Notes: generated from the sequence alone by a model not told the origin. Counted from the stretch's first letter, positions 1 to 11,380 are shown. The stretch: DNA of 64,000 bases from Geoalkalibacter ferrihydriticus DSM 17813 (GCF_000820505.1 NZ_JWJD01000004.1:1-64000), one strand, 5' to 3'. Translations and numbers: made by a program.

Positions 1-144
1 CTTCTGCCTTCTGCCTTCTGCCTTCTGCCTTCTGCCTTCTGCCTTCTGCCTTCTGCCTTCTGCCTTCTGCCTTCTGCCTTCTGCCTTCTCGCTTTCTCGC
101 TTTCTCGCTTTCTCGCTTTCTCGCAACTGACAACTGACAACTGA
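1..144. repeat. Composite short tandem repeat array
   Basis: Three different short repeats lie end to end. There are twelve exact copies of the heptamer CTTCTGC (1-84, probably continuing beyond the window edge), then about five copies of the octamer CTTTCTCG (85-123, the first one a hybrid CTTCTCG), then three copies of CAACTGA (124-144). The spacing is too short and spacer-free for CRISPR. Similar heptamer arrays are known from cyanobacterial genomes as STRR sequences; any relation is an inference. No ORF runs through the array in a convincing way. Confidence 0.95.
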
Positions 145-172
145 CAAAAAAAAACCCCGCTTGCGCGGGGTT
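145..172 (-). terminator. Rho-independent terminator of the MFS gene
   Basis: Read on the minus strand, a GC-rich stem AACCCCGC/GCGGGGTT with a four-base loop is followed by a run of about nine T. It sits 34 bases after the stop codon of the minus-strand MFS transporter gene. Confidence 0.85.
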
Positions 173-205
173 CATCTAACCTCATTCAAATGTCAGGGGT
201 TCGTG

Positions 206-1534
206 TCAGTCAGCCTTTTGGAAAACCAGTTCTTCCTCTTCCACAGGGGCTGCTGCGGGTGCAGTCGCCAGAGCTTCGACTTTCTTGGGCCGCAGGGAGA
301 GGGACAGCATGGCACCGACCAGGAGCAGTACGCCGGCGACGGCGAAGGGCATGGCGAAGCTGCCGGTCTGGGCGCGGAGCATTTCAGAGAGCCGCACCAG
401 GACAAAGCCGCCGACGCCCCAGGAGGTGAAGAGGATGCCGTAATTCATACCGAAATTCTTCAGGCCCCAGAGATCCTTGGCAAATGAGGGGAACAACGCG
501 AGGTTAGTTCCGTAATTAAAGCCGATAAAGGTGGCCAGCAGGACAATGACAACCGCGCTGGTTCCCTGATTGCCGATCACAGGGATGGCCGCGAACATCA
601 GAGAAGCTTGAAGGACGAGCATAATGATCAGGGTGTTGGCGCGGCCGATTTTGTCAGAGACGATACCTGCGACGATGCGACCGGCGGCGTTACCGATGGC
701 AAGAATCGCAACAGCGAGAAATGCCAGGGTTCCCATGCTCGCCTTGGCCATACCGGCGACGCTGCCGATAACCATGAGGCCCGCGCCGGCACCGATGAAA
801 AAGACCATCCACAGGGTGTAGAATTGACCACTTTTAAAAAGCTGCGAAGGGGTCATGTCGACGCTGGGCTTGGCAGGAGCCGCGGTCGAAGCGGCGGCAG
901 TCTGAGCAGGTGCGCCGACAGGAACGTAACCCTTAGGCGGATTGGTGACCAGCAGTGCCAACCCACTGACGAGCACGGCAAAGGCGACACCAAAGATCAG
1001 CATGGATTGCTGAAGACCATAGGCACCGAGCATATACTGGGCCAAAGGAGCGATGTACACCGATGCCAGACCGAACCCCGACACGACGATACCCGCGATC
1101 AAACCGGTCTTTGCCGGAGGAAACCACTTGAGCGCCGGTGGCGTGGCGGCCGAATAACCAAAACCGATGCCGGCACCCGCCATCACCCCAAAACCGAGGA
1201 CCCAGGCCCAATAGGCGGTGGACTGAGAAACCAGCACGAAGCCTGAAGCGACCAGCAACCCACCGATCATGATGGTTAGGCGCGGGCCGAATTTGTCCTG
1301 GCACTTGCCGGCCAGAATCATGGAAAAGGCAAACACCAGACAACATACCGCGTAAGGATCGTTGATGGCGGCAGGATTCCAATTAAATGCACCAGCTCCG
1401 CCTTGTGCGACCGAATCGGCAATGGCGCCACGGAAAATACTCCAGGTGTAAAGAATGCCGAGTGCCAGGTTGATCCCGGTTCCGGCAAGAACAACGGTCC
1501 AGCCCTTGCGGTTGGAAGTTTGCGTTGCGTTCAT
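206..1534 (-). CDS. OFA-family MFS transporter (oxalate/formate antiporter-like)
   Basis: A 442-residue integral membrane protein of the major facilitator superfamily, expected to have 12 membrane helices. It belongs by sequence feel to the oxalate/formate antiporter (OFA) group: the N-terminus after the first Met leads straight into a helix with the pattern NLALGILYTWSIF, typical of this group. Members move small mono- or dicarboxylates across the inner membrane; the substrate here cannot be read from sequence. The start at 1534 is chosen because AAGGAGG lies nine bases upstream; the longer reading frame has no ribosome site. The C-terminus ends in an Ala/Glu-rich cytoplasmic tail. It stands alone, with its own terminator. 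Confidence 0.85.
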   Translation of the reverse strand: MNATQTSNRKGWTVVLAGTGINLALGILYTWSIFRGAIADSVAQGGAGAFNWNPAAINDPYAVCCLVFAFSMILAGKCQDKFGPRLTIMIGGLLVASGFVLVSQSTAYWAWVLGFGVMAGAGIGFGYSAATPPALKWFPPAKTGLIAGIVVSGFGLASVYIAPLAQYMLGAYGLQQSMLIFGVAFAVLVSGLALLVTNPPKGYVPVGAPAQTAAASTAAPAKPSVDMTPSQLFKSGQFYTLWMVFFIGAGAGLMVIGSVAGMAKASMGTLAFLAVAILAIGNAAGRIVAGIVSDKIGRANTLIIMLVLQASLMFAAIPVIGNQGTSAVVIVLLATFIGFNYGTNLALFPSFAKDLWGLKNFGMNYGILFTSWGVGGFVLVRLSEMLRAQTGSFAMPFAVAGVLLLVGAMLSLSLRPKKVEALATAPAAAPVEEEELVFQKAD

Positions 1535-2305
1535 GGCCTGTTCCTCCTTTTGGTTGTGCTGAATTAGTGAACTGCGAGTGGCAACGTATCGAACCTGAAA
1601 GGGAAGCGGCCAGCGTACCGAAAAATTGACCACCGGCTTGCCTCCACCCATAAAAACTTGCCCCTGCCCCCCGGCCCCTGTGGATCCCCTACCGTAGGCC
1701 GACCTTTGAAAAAAACTGCACTCCTGATACCGGTCACTGCAAAAAAGATCCTTCCTGCGCGCCTCGCCTGAAGGGACCGCTTTGCAGCGATCTTCTTGTA
1801 CGGCAAAATAAGGACAAAGACTCGCGTTCATGATCAAATTCTCCCGGTGCGGTTCCGATTTGCCCTTCTTGCGTATACATACAGAGCAACGCGCGTACCA
1901 ACCCCGGAGATTCTTAAAAAAATCGTTCTATTTCGTTTAATTTCAACGGCTTAGAAAGACCGATCCGTTGGGGGGAGATTCCTATCCAGAGAAGTCCATT
2001 TGCAAATGTGCGAATCAGCAGGCCGCAGCACAGCTGTGAAGAAAATCGCTGATCGCGACTGAGCGAGGCTGAAAGCCGCCTGGCGGGCCTTGTGCGGGGA
2101 GAGGGGCTACTTTAAAACAAGGTTTTGCAGGACTGCAAAGAAAGGATTTCTGCATTTTCGCAATTGTGCAAATTGCGCAAATCGCTGAGAGGTGACCAGC
2201 CTTGATACTTAACAAAAAACTATGGGGGCCGGCGCATGCTTCGCCGGCCCCCACTTTCAAAATGCTCGCGGGCCGCGGAGCGGTCCCGAATTCTGCTTAT
2301 TCCCG
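1535..2305. other. Gene-free region with several TTGCA dyads
   Basis: No convincing gene in 770 bases. It should carry the promoter of the MFS gene. Three perfect or near-perfect dyads containing TTGCA or its complement stand out: CATTTGCAAATG (1997-2008), TTTGCAG/CTGCAAA separated by two bases (2132-2147), and CGCAATT-gtgca-AATTGCG (2159-2177). They look like binding sites for one regulator, but no regulator gene lies next to them. Short ORFs crossing the region lack ribosome sites and plausible composition. Confidence 0.5.
2219..2253 (-). terminator. Terminator of the cytochrome c peroxidase gene
   Basis: A perfect 12-bp stem TGGGGGCCGGCG/CGCCGGCCCCCA with a short loop lies about 50 bases after the stop of the minus-strand peroxidase gene. 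On the minus strand it is followed by TAGTTTTTTG, a usable T tract. Confidence 0.8.
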
Positions 2306-3562
2306 TTATTTGCTCTTACCCTTGCCCTTGCCCTTGCCTTTGACTGCATATCCATCACTCAGGGTCTGCATAAAGGCGACGATGGCCGCCTCTTCATCGG
2401 CGGTCAGACCCAGATCGCCCAATTCGTCCTCGTTCATGTTCTCCCAGACCTCCGGAACGATCATACCGGCGGCAATCATGGCGTCGCGACTGTTGTAGAA
2501 GCTGACCACCTCTTCAAGACTCTTAAGAGAACCGTTGTGCATATAGGATTTGGCAAATCCGGGGCCGGGGCGCTTGTCGGCATTGCGCAGGGTCGGCACC
2601 TTGTGCTTGCCAAAGCTTTCGGCTACGGCAGTTTCTTTATCCAGACCCCACTCGTCAAACACACTTTGCGGCAGGGTTTCCAAGAAACCGGCCAATCCCG
2701 GATCGACCCAGGCCGCCCCTTCGGGATTGATGGGCATACCGTCGACATAGACGGTATCCATGCGGTAAAAGGGATTTTCAGGATTTTTCGGAACTCCGAG
2801 ATTGTCATAGGTAAAATCGGTGAACAGGGGCGCCGGATGGCATGCGCTACAGCGACCCTTGCCGTTGAACAGTTGCAGGCCCCAGGCTTCCTGCTCGGTA
2901 AATTCAGCTTCTCCGGCCATCACATAGTCGAACTTCGAATTGAAGGGGCTCACTTCCACGGAACGCTCGAAGGCGGCGACGGCCAGAGCAAAATTCTTGT
3001 AGGCGCGCAAATGTCCGTCGGCGTCATAGGCGCTGCAATCCAGGGGCTCGCCGTAGACCACTTCGTAGAGATAAGCATACTTGGATTGCTCCACAATCAT
3101 GCAGGCGGCTTCTTCACTGGGGAGATTCTGTTCGACGGGGTTGAGGTAGGGCCCCATGGCCTGATCGGCCAGGGGATCGCCGGTCACCCAGCCCGTGGCG
3201 CGGCCGTCCCAGAACATGCCGCCGGCAAACAACCATTCGTCCTCGTCCATATCATAGACATAATCAAAGACAGGGCTGTCGCCCGCATAGGAGGCAGTCG
3301 GCGGACGCCGGTTGCCGAAACGCTGGCGCTCGGCTCCAGGATAGACAGCTCCTTGCTTGTTGATGCCGGGGATATGCCCGCTGAAACCGCTACGCTCTTC
3401 GTGGCAGAAGGCGCAGGACTGATTGTTGGGGCTGGATAGTGAACTATCGAAATAGAGTTCCTTGCCGAACTGTTCCTCAGGAGTCAACTCGGCAGCAGCA
3501 GGCATGCCAACCAGGAGCCCTAGCACGGTGAGTGCTAGAGCCTTGCAGATAAAGCTTTTCAT
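2306..3562 (-). CDS. Di-haem cytochrome c peroxidase / MauG family protein
   Basis: A 418-residue exported di-haem protein of the CCP/MauG family. Residues 1-24 form a signal peptide (MKSF..., cleavage near PAAA-EL). Haem motifs are CAFCH at 50-54 and CSACH at 238-242, the spacing expected for two cytochrome c domains. Family members reduce hydrogen peroxide in the periplasm with electrons from small c-type cytochromes, which fits the cytochrome-rich neighbourhood; a MauG-like oxidase role cannot be excluded. The start at 3562 has GGGAGG upstream. The C-terminus ends in an unusual KGKGKGKGK tail. It is transcribed alone and ends at a strong hairpin. Confidence 0.88.
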   Translation of the reverse strand: MKSFICKALALTVLGLLVGMPAAAELTPEEQFGKELYFDSSLSSPNNQSCAFCHEERSGFSGHIPGINKQGAVYPGAERQRFGNRRPPTASYAGDSPVFDYVYDMDEDEWLFAGGMFWDGRATGWVTGDPLADQAMGPYLNPVEQNLPSEEAACMIVEQSKYAYLYEVVYGEPLDCSAYDADGHLRAYKNFALAVAAFERSVEVSPFNSKFDYVMAGEAEFTEQEAWGLQLFNGKGRCSACHPAPLFTDFTYDNLGVPKNPENPFYRMDTVYVDGMPINPEGAAWVDPGLAGFLETLPQSVFDEWGLDKETAVAESFGKHKVPTLRNADKRPGPGFAKSYMHNGSLKSLEEVVSFYNSRDAMIAAGMIVPEVWENMNEDELGDLGLTADEEAAIVAFMQTLSDGYAVKGKGKGKGKSK

Positions 3563-3954
3563 AAATGACGTCCTCCCTGAAACATAGTGCGTGTTGAGAA
3601 AAAAACCGAAGACCCTCTGCCCGACCACTGAATGAAACAAATGAAAGCCGCCCTGGAACACAGCCAGCTCACCTCCCTTCTCTCAGATTCCAGATGTGCG
3701 GCAACAGGGGTTACCAGAAGTAGACGAAATTGCACCTACCCTTTTGTTAGCAGGGAATCACGCCTTGTCAACAAAAGATAAACCTCCATATTTTATGGAT
3801 TTTTAAGTTTCCCCCGCAAGTTACGCGGGTTTTTCGACCACGGTCGACTCGGTTTTTTTTACAATTATTTTCCCCCAATCTCAAAGCGCCAAAGTCCTTG
3901 GTTCAGCTGCGGCCGAGCCTAAAACGCCGCCATGAGGATATTCTTACACCGGGC
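3563..3954. other. Gene-free region upstream of the peroxidase gene, with plus-strand terminator-like hairpins
   Basis: No protein gene is visible. A 6-3-6 dyad TCCATA-ttt-TATGGA lies at 3785-3799. Two small hairpins each followed by T runs on the plus strand lie at 3813-3834 (CCCGC/GCGGG, then T5) and 3834-3860 (TCGAC/GTCGA, then T8). No plus-strand gene lies upstream of them, so they may end an unannotated small RNA or read-through transcript. The peroxidase promoter should lie in this stretch on the minus strand. Confidence 0.4.
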
Positions 3955-3989
3955 ACAAAAAAACCTCCTTGATAACCAAACCAAGGAGG
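3955..3989 (-). terminator. Terminator of the SulP-UspA operon
   Basis: The stem CCTCCTTG/CAAGGAGG with a ten-base loop is followed on the minus strand by seven T. It lies about 110 bases past the UspA stop codon. Confidence 0.8.
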
Positions 3990-4097
3990 CGTGTATAGGC
4001 AGGCGCAACAAACCGCCAAGCTGTGTGCCTGGCCGATGGCCCCGGGGGCAACGTCGCCGCGTTGCGGCCCACATCTGGTCGGACTAGCGAAGCACAA

Positions 4098-4952
4098 TCA
4101 CCGCAGCAGCAGCAAAGGCACGGTGGATTTAAGCATCATCTCGGTGGTGGTGCTACCGATGAGCAACTGGCGAATGCGCGAATGGCCATAGGCGCCCATG
4201 ATCATCAGATCGATTCCATGCTCCTGCTGGTACTGGCTCAAGACGCTGCTTGCCTCACCGGGCAGGATCACCGCCGGTGTTTCGAAGCCGGCAGACTCCA
4301 GACGCAGGCGGGCACGCTCCAACTGGGCGCGTGCCTCGGCGGTATCCGGTCCCACCATCACCAGATGACAGGGCAGGCCCTTGAACAAAGGGCTGGCTGC
4401 CACCATATCCACCCCTTTGCGAGTGGTGGCGCTGCCGTCAAAGGCGAGCATGATTTTTTGCGGCGCGCGAAATTCGGCGGTTGTCACCAGGATCGGGCGG
4501 CTCATGGCACGGATCACCCGCTCCAGGTGGCTGCCCAGATGTTCCTTTGCGACATCGGCCGCCTCACCACGTCGACCGAGCACTAATAGACGGATTCCGC
4601 CTTCCAATTCGCTCAAGGTTTCCACCAGTCCGCCATGGCGCTGCAGCGCCTCGGGCGAAGCCACCCCGGCATTTTTCGCACGTTCCTTGGCGGCAGCCAG
4701 AATCTGGCGACCGCGCTCCTGGGCCAGTTTGCCGCGCTTGGCATCGAGTTCCGCCAATTCTTCAAGCAAGGATTCGCGCGCACCCAGACCGAGACTGCCG
4801 CTCAAGTCGGCCGGGCGGGGTTCCTGCGTTTTGCTCAGAACATGGAGAAAGGTCAGCGGCGCTTCGAGCCGCAGCGCCGCCCAGGCGGCCGCGTCGCACA
4901 CGGCCGGGGCATAGGTAGAGCCGTCAATACAGGCAAGTACGAGGGTTTTCAT
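4098..4952 (-). CDS. Tandem universal stress protein (two UspA domains)
   Basis: A 284-residue cytoplasmic protein with two UspA folds, about residues 1-140 and 150-284. Domain 1 begins with TLVLACIDGS and domain 2 with KIMLAFDGSATTR. Domain 2 ends in the ATP-binding type motif GAYGHSRIRQLLIGSTT; domain 1 has a weaker GRRGEAADVAKEHLGSHLE version and may not bind nucleotide. The gene starts 12 bases after the SulP transporter stop and has AAGGAG upstream, so both are one operon. UspA proteins are often coupled to anion transporters and may sense stress or nucleotide level to adjust transport; this pairing is an inference. Confidence 0.9.
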   Translation of the reverse strand: MKTLVLACIDGSTYAPAVCDAAAWAALRLEAPLTFLHVLSKTQEPRPADLSGSLGLGARESLLEELAELDAKRGKLAQERGRQILAAAKERAKNAGVASPEALQRHGGLVETLSELEGGIRLLVLGRRGEAADVAKEHLGSHLERVIRAMSRPILVTTAEFRAPQKIMLAFDGSATTRKGVDMVAASPLFKGLPCHLVMVGPDTAEARAQLERARLRLESAGFETPAVILPGEASSVLSQYQQEHGIDLMIMGAYGHSRIRQLLIGSTTTEMMLKSTVPLLLLR

Positions 4953-4964
4953 GGCAGAGCTCCT

Positions 4965-6452
4965 TTAATGGCCCATGAGGCGTTCGACCGCGTCGGGCTT
5001 GTCATGCACGGCAAACCGATCGACCATGGTTTCGCTGGCCTTGTTGAGGCCGATGATTTCGACCTCGGTGCCCTCACGACGGAACTTGAGGATGACCTTG
5101 TCCAGGGCGCCGACCGCGGTAATGTCCCAGAAGTGGGCCCGACTGACGTCAATTTGCACCTTCTCCACCGCCTCCTTCAAGTCAAAAGAGGCGATAAAAC
5201 TTTCGGCGGAGGTGAAAAACACCTGGCCGATAACCTGATAGTGGCGCACCCGACCATCCTCCGACAGGTGGGTGCCAACATACAGAATTTTACCGATCTT
5301 GTAAGCAAAGAACAGGGCACTGAGCAGCACCCCGACCATAACCCCCAGCGCCAGATTGTGCGTCGCGACCACCACGATCACAGTCGAGGTCATTACGATG
5401 CTCGAACTTTTGGGGTTCTTGCGCAGATTGCGGATCGACTCCCAGCTGAAGGTACCGATGGCCACCATGATCATCACCGCCACCAGTGCCGCCATGGGAA
5501 TGCGCGCCACCCAGTCGCCGACAAACACCACCATCAGCAACAGAAACACGCCGGCCAACAGCGTCGAGAGCCGCCCGCGGCCGCCTGATTTGATATTGAT
5601 GACAGACTGGCCGATCATCGCGCAACCAGCCATGCCGCCGAGAAATCCGGCGCCGATATTGGCCACACCCTGACCGACGCATTCACGGTTTTTGTTACTC
5701 GCAGAATCGGTAAGGTCGTCAACGATGGTGGCGGTCATCATCGACTCGAGCAGACCAACAATCGCCAGAGGCACTGAATAGGGGAAAATAATCCAGAGGG
5801 TTTCAAGGTTCAGCGGAATGTCGGGGAGCAGAAAAACCGGCAGGCTATCCGGCAAAGCCCCCATGTCGCCCACCGTGCGCACATCCACACCAAAAAAAAC
5901 CGTAAACGCCGTCAGGCCGACTATGCAGATCAGTGGCGAGGGAATGGCCCGGGTGACATAGGGAAAGAGATAGATAAGGCCGAGACCCGCCGCCAGCAGG
6001 GCATAAACTTGCCAGCCGACGTTGGTGATTTCCGGTAATTGCGCCAGAAAGATGAGAATCGCCAGGGCGTTGACAAAACCGATCACCACCGAGCGCGACA
6101 CGAAACGCATCAGCCCCCCCAGGCGAAAAACACCCGCCAGAATCTGTAGCAGACCCGTCAGCACAGTCGCCGCAAGCAGATACTGCAGACCATGATCTCG
6201 CACCAGCAACACCATGAGCAACGCCATGGCGCCGGTGGCACCTGAAATCATGCCGGGGCGGCCACCGACAAAGGCCGTGACCACGGCAATGCAGAAAGAA
6301 GCATAGAGGCCAACCTTGGGGTCGACCCCGGCAATGATGGAAAAAGCGATGGCTTCGGGAATCAGCGCCAGGGCGACGACCATTCCCGCAAGAACATCTC
6401 CACGCAAATTGAAGAACCAGTTAAGCCGAATCGAGTGCAAAGCATGGATCAT
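4965..6452 (-). CDS. SulP-family anion transporter with STAS domain
   Basis: A 495-residue inner-membrane protein. Residues 1-375 form the SulP/SLC26 transport domain with the family signature near the start ([19 protein letters not shown]) and about 12-14 membrane helices. Residues about 385-495 form a cytoplasmic STAS domain. SulP proteins move sulfate, bicarbonate or other anions, often with sodium or protons; some bacterial members are BicA-type bicarbonate carriers. The short length and its [10 protein letters not shown] motif resemble BicA/YchM types, but the substrate is not settled by sequence. AAGGA precedes the chosen ATG. It is co-transcribed with the downstream UspA gene. Confidence 0.9.
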   Translation of the reverse strand: MIHALHSIRLNWFFNLRGDVLAGMVVALALIPEAIAFSIIAGVDPKVGLYASFCIAVVTAFVGGRPGMISGATGAMALLMVLLVRDHGLQYLLAATVLTGLLQILAGVFRLGGLMRFVSRSVVIGFVNALAILIFLAQLPEITNVGWQVYALLAAGLGLIYLFPYVTRAIPSPLICIVGLTAFTVFFGVDVRTVGDMGALPDSLPVFLLPDIPLNLETLWIIFPYSVPLAIVGLLESMMTATIVDDLTDSASNKNRECVGQGVANIGAGFLGGMAGCAMIGQSVINIKSGGRGRLSTLLAGVFLLLMVVFVGDWVARIPMAALVAVMIMVAIGTFSWESIRNLRKNPKSSSIVMTSTVIVVVATHNLALGVMVGVLLSALFFAYKIGKILYVGTHLSEDGRVRHYQVIGQVFFTSAESFIASFDLKEAVEKVQIDVSRAHFWDITAVGALDKVILKFRREGTEVEIIGLNKASETMVDRFAVHDKPDAVERLMGH

Positions 6453-6762
6453 TGGTGCAATTCCTTGAAAAAGAGAGTGCTCTCAAACCGGACGCAGTCG
6501 CACCTGAGCCCGAAAAAAAGGAACTTTGGGCGCACGGGACCGGAACAGCAGGGGACGAAAGACGCTGAGGGTAAACGCTTATGGCGGGGTTGCGAGGCAG
6601 GCGCTAAAAACAGTCAGGGTGGTCAAGGGGAAAGCTTCTTCGCAGATGAGGAACTCTAAATTCAAAAACCAAACATGACGCGCAGGACAAGGCGGCGACC
6701 CTATGCCTAATCAGCAAAAAATGCAAGACAAAAATCAACCCTAAGAATAGACACCGGAAATT
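6453..6762. other. Gene-free stretch upstream of the SulP operon
   Basis: About 310 bases with no convincing ORF. It should hold the promoter of the SulP-UspA operon, but I do not see a clear -35/-10 pair. A short plus-strand ORF here has no ribosome site and odd composition. Confidence 0.5.
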
Positions 6763-6796
6763 AAAAACCGCCGCCCGTTCAAGCAGGCGGCGGTTT
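6763..6796 (-). terminator. Terminator of efpL
   Basis: The hairpin AAACCGCCGCC/GGCGGCGGTTT is followed on the minus strand by TTTTTAATTT, 25 bases after the efpL stop codon. Confidence 0.88.
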
Positions 6797-6820
6797 GCAA
6801 AGCAATTCGAGATAAACGCC

Positions 6821-7384
6821 TCAGGCGCGCGACACGAAACGCCCATCGCGGGTATCGACCTTGATCTTTTCCCCGGACTCCAGATAACCCGGCACCTGCA
6901 AACGCAAACCGGTTTCCAGCAATGCCTCCTTGGTCTGGGCGGTCGCCGTGGCGTTCTTGATGGCCGGCGCGGTTTCCGTCACCACCAGTTCCACCACCAT
7001 GGGCGGATCAACACTCACCACCTGCCCCTGAAACACGCCCAGGGTCACTTCGGCGCCTTCCAGCAGATAGCCCTGCACGGGGGTGAAAAGTTCTTCGTTC
7101 AATTCGTACTGCTCGTAATTCTCCAGATCCATGAACACCCCGCCATCGCCGGAAGGGTAGAGAAACTGGCCTTTGCGCCTCTCGAAATCGGCCTCGTCGA
7201 CCTTGTCGCCGGCCTTGAAGGCTTTCTCCAGAACCTGGTTTGTAAGCAGATTGCGGTACTTGGTCTTGACCAGGGTATTGCCGCCACGCGCCGAGGGCGA
7301 CTGAAAGCTGACATCGAGCACCAGACACGGCGCCTGATCAAGCTGAATGACCAGCCCGCGCTTGAGATCATTGGTAAGGATCAT
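6821..7384 (-). CDS. efpL: EF-P paralogue EfpL (YeiP-like)
   Basis: A 187-residue EF-P-like protein with the three OB/KOW-type domains of the family. The tip loop of domain I reads SPSARGGNT, with Arg33 where EF-P carries the modified lysine; this matches E. coli YeiP (SPTARGAAT), now called EfpL. EfpL binds the ribosomal E site and relieves stalling at polyproline and some other motifs without post-translational activation by EpmA. The start at 7384 has AAGGAG seven bases upstream; longer frames read back into the efp promoter region. It is divergently transcribed from efp with about 175 bases between the starts. Confidence 0.9.
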   Translation of the reverse strand: MILTNDLKRGLVIQLDQAPCLVLDVSFQSPSARGGNTLVKTKYRNLLTNQVLEKAFKAGDKVDEADFERRKGQFLYPSGDGGVFMDLENYEQYELNEELFTPVQGYLLEGAEVTLGVFQGQVVSVDPPMVVELVVTETAPAIKNATATAQTKEALLETGLRLQVPGYLESGEKIKVDTRDGRFVSRA

Positions 7385-7558
7385 GGTTGAGGCTCCTTGA
7401 AGTTGTGAAGGCTGCGGAAACTTACCATAAAACAAGTCGGCGACACAACGCTCACCACACAATTTTCCCATGACAAAGCCCCCTTGGTTATGTTCTAATT
7501 GAGAGCTTTTTCGGCAACCCTCCGCCACCAGAGGGAAAAGACCAAGGAGAACAAGAAT
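7385..7558. promoter_or_regulatory. Shared divergent promoter region of efpL and efp
   Basis: These 174 bases separate the two start codons and must hold both promoters. On the plus strand TTGGTTATGTTCTAAT gives a possible -10 (TTCTAAT) without a clear -35. No operator is obvious. The arrangement would let both translation factors respond to one signal. Confidence 0.4.
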
Positions 7559-8122
7559 ATGTACAACTGTTCCGACCTCAAGAAGGGCCTCAAGCTCATG
7601 GTCGACGGCGAGCCGCATGTCATTGTCGCCTTCGACTTCACCAAACCCGGCAAGGGTCAGGCCCTCTACAAATGCAAGCTGCGCAACATGATCACCGGCT
7701 CACTGTTCGATCGTACCTACCGCTCCGGCGAATCCTTCGAGCCCGCCAGCCTGGAAGACCGCGACATGCAGTACCTTTACCAGGACGAGTCCGGCTATGT
7801 CTTCATGGACCAGAAGAATTATGAGCAGGTCACCCTCAGCGCCGAGACCCTGGGCGACGACAAGTACTTTCTCATCGACAATATGGACGTGAAAGTCCTC
7901 ATGTTCGGTGATCGCGCCATCGGTATCACCCTGCCCAACTTCGTCAACCTCAAGATCACCCAGACCGACCCTTGGGTCAAGGGCGACACCGCCGCGGGCA
8001 ACAATAAACCGGCCACCGTCGAAACCGGCTACACCCTGCAAGTCCCAAGCTTCGTCGAGGAGGGCGATCTGATCCAGATCGACACGCGCACCGGATCTTA
8101 CAATACCCGCGTCAAGGAATAA
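7559..8122 (+). CDS. efp: Elongation factor P
   Basis: A 187-residue elongation factor P, which enters the ribosomal E site and helps form peptide bonds at consecutive prolines. The domain I loop is TKPGKGQA with Lys32 at the tip, the form that is beta-lysylated in E. coli (Lys34). The lysine ligase gene epmA follows after six bases and a lysine-aminomutase homologue lies 4 kb away, so the full modification route appears present. AAGGAGA precedes the ATG at 7559; a longer frame upstream lacks such a site. Confidence 0.95.
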   Translation: MYNCSDLKKGLKLMVDGEPHVIVAFDFTKPGKGQALYKCKLRNMITGSLFDRTYRSGESFEPASLEDRDMQYLYQDESGYVFMDQKNYEQVTLSAETLGDDKYFLIDNMDVKVLMFGDRAIGITLPNFVNLKITQTDPWVKGDTAAGNNKPATVETGYTLQVPSFVEEGDLIQIDTRTGSYNTRVKE

Positions 8123-8128
8123 GCCCCC

Positions 8129-9043
8129 ATGGTGGAGCCCAACTGGCGGCTTGCCGGCAAGCGCGCCAAGTTGATGGAACGGGCCCGGATCATCCAGATG
8201 ATCCGGGCTTTTTTCATCGAACACGATTATCTGGAGACCGAAACGCCCCACCGCGTGCCGGGCAACGCCCCCGAGGGCTACATCGCGCCGGTGGCCAGCG
8301 AGACCTGGTTTCTGCACACCTCGCCCGAGTTGGCGATGAAACGCCTGCTTGCCGCAGGCTATCCGCGCCTCTTTCAGATCTGCCGCTGCTGGCGCCACGC
8401 CGAACGCGGCAGCCGCCACCTGCCCGAATTCACGATGCTCGAGTGGTACCGCGCGCAGGCCGATTACCGCGATCTGATGGCGGAATGCGAGATGCTGCTG
8501 AACAGGCTGGTACCGGGCGGCGAGCTCGTGCGCGCCGGCAGAGCCATCGACCTGAGGCCGCCCTGGGAGCGGCTGAGCGTCGCCGAGGCCTTTGCCCGCC
8601 ACACCGCCACCACCCCGCAACAGGCGCTGGCCGCGGATCGTTTCGACGAAATCATCGCCTTCGAGATCGAACCGCACCTCGGCTCGGGCAGGCCGACTTT
8701 TCTCATCGACTACCCCGCCCCCCTAGCCGCCCTGGCACGAAAAAAGCCCGACAACCCAGAGATTGCCGAGCGTTTCGAGCTGTACATCGCCGGCTTGGAG
8801 CTGGCCAACGCCTTTTCCGAACTTACCGAGCCCGTCGAGCAGCGCGCCCGCTTCGCTCAGGAGGAAACCATACGGCGCAGCGCCGGCCAGCCCCCCTACC
8901 CCATGCCCGAAAAATTTCTCGCCGAACTGGCGCACATGCCGCCCGCCGCGGGCATCGCACTGGGCATTGATCGCCTGGTCATGCTGCTCACGGGTGCGGC
9001 GGCCATCGACGAGGTTGTGGCGTTTACGCCGGAGGATTTGTAG
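8129..9043 (+). CDS. epmA: EF-P--(R)-beta-lysine ligase EpmA
   Basis: A 304-residue class II lysyl-tRNA synthetase-like enzyme lacking the N-terminal anticodon-binding domain, as in EpmA/PoxA/GenX. It activates (R)-beta-lysine with ATP and transfers it to the conserved lysine of EF-P. Motif 2 is visible as FQICRCWRHAERGSRHLPEFTMLEW (about residues 83-107) and motif 3 as GIALGIDRLVMLL near the end. The start overlaps nothing but its ribosome site AAGGA lies across the efp stop codon, so the two are translated from one message. Confidence 0.95.
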   Translation: MVEPNWRLAGKRAKLMERARIIQMIRAFFIEHDYLETETPHRVPGNAPEGYIAPVASETWFLHTSPELAMKRLLAAGYPRLFQICRCWRHAERGSRHLPEFTMLEWYRAQADYRDLMAECEMLLNRLVPGGELVRAGRAIDLRPPWERLSVAEAFARHTATTPQQALAADRFDEIIAFEIEPHLGSGRPTFLIDYPAPLAALARKKPDNPEIAERFELYIAGLELANAFSELTEPVEQRARFAQEETIRRSAGQPPYPMPEKFLAELAHMPPAAGIALGIDRLVMLLTGAAAIDEVVAFTPEDL

Positions 9044-9070
9044 CCTGGGGAGCAAGCCCCCCAGGCTACC
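9041..9070. terminator. Hairpin between epmA and katG
   Basis: The stem TAGCCTGGGG/CCCCAGGCTA spans the epmA stop codon and lies about 60 bases beyond the convergent katG stop. No strong T tract follows on either strand, so termination is plausible but not certain. Confidence 0.5.
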
Positions 9071-9129
9071 TGATTAACCAACCGTTTTCTTCGACCAGTC
9101 GGAAACCGGCACAGACGTTAATGCGACGT

Positions 9130-11337
<2,208 letters not shown>

Positions 11338-11380
11338 TTAAAGGGTTCAACTTCTTGAGCAAAAATCCACCAAAAAAAAC

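Noticed and set aside
1-123. CRISPR-like repeat array
   Set aside because: Units of 7-8 bases follow without spacers and no cas genes are present; it is a simple tandem repeat.
2015-2260. Minus-strand ORF of 81 codons in the gap after the MFS gene
   Set aside because: It crosses the peroxidase terminator and three dyads and has no ribosome site.
4023-5588. Long plus-strand ORFs opposite the UspA and SulP genes
   Set aside because: They are antisense shadows of two clear minus-strand genes in GC-rich DNA.
6435-6659. Plus-strand ORF of 74 codons
   Set aside because: No ribosome site, starts inside the SulP gene on the other strand, and the composition is unlike a protein of this genome.
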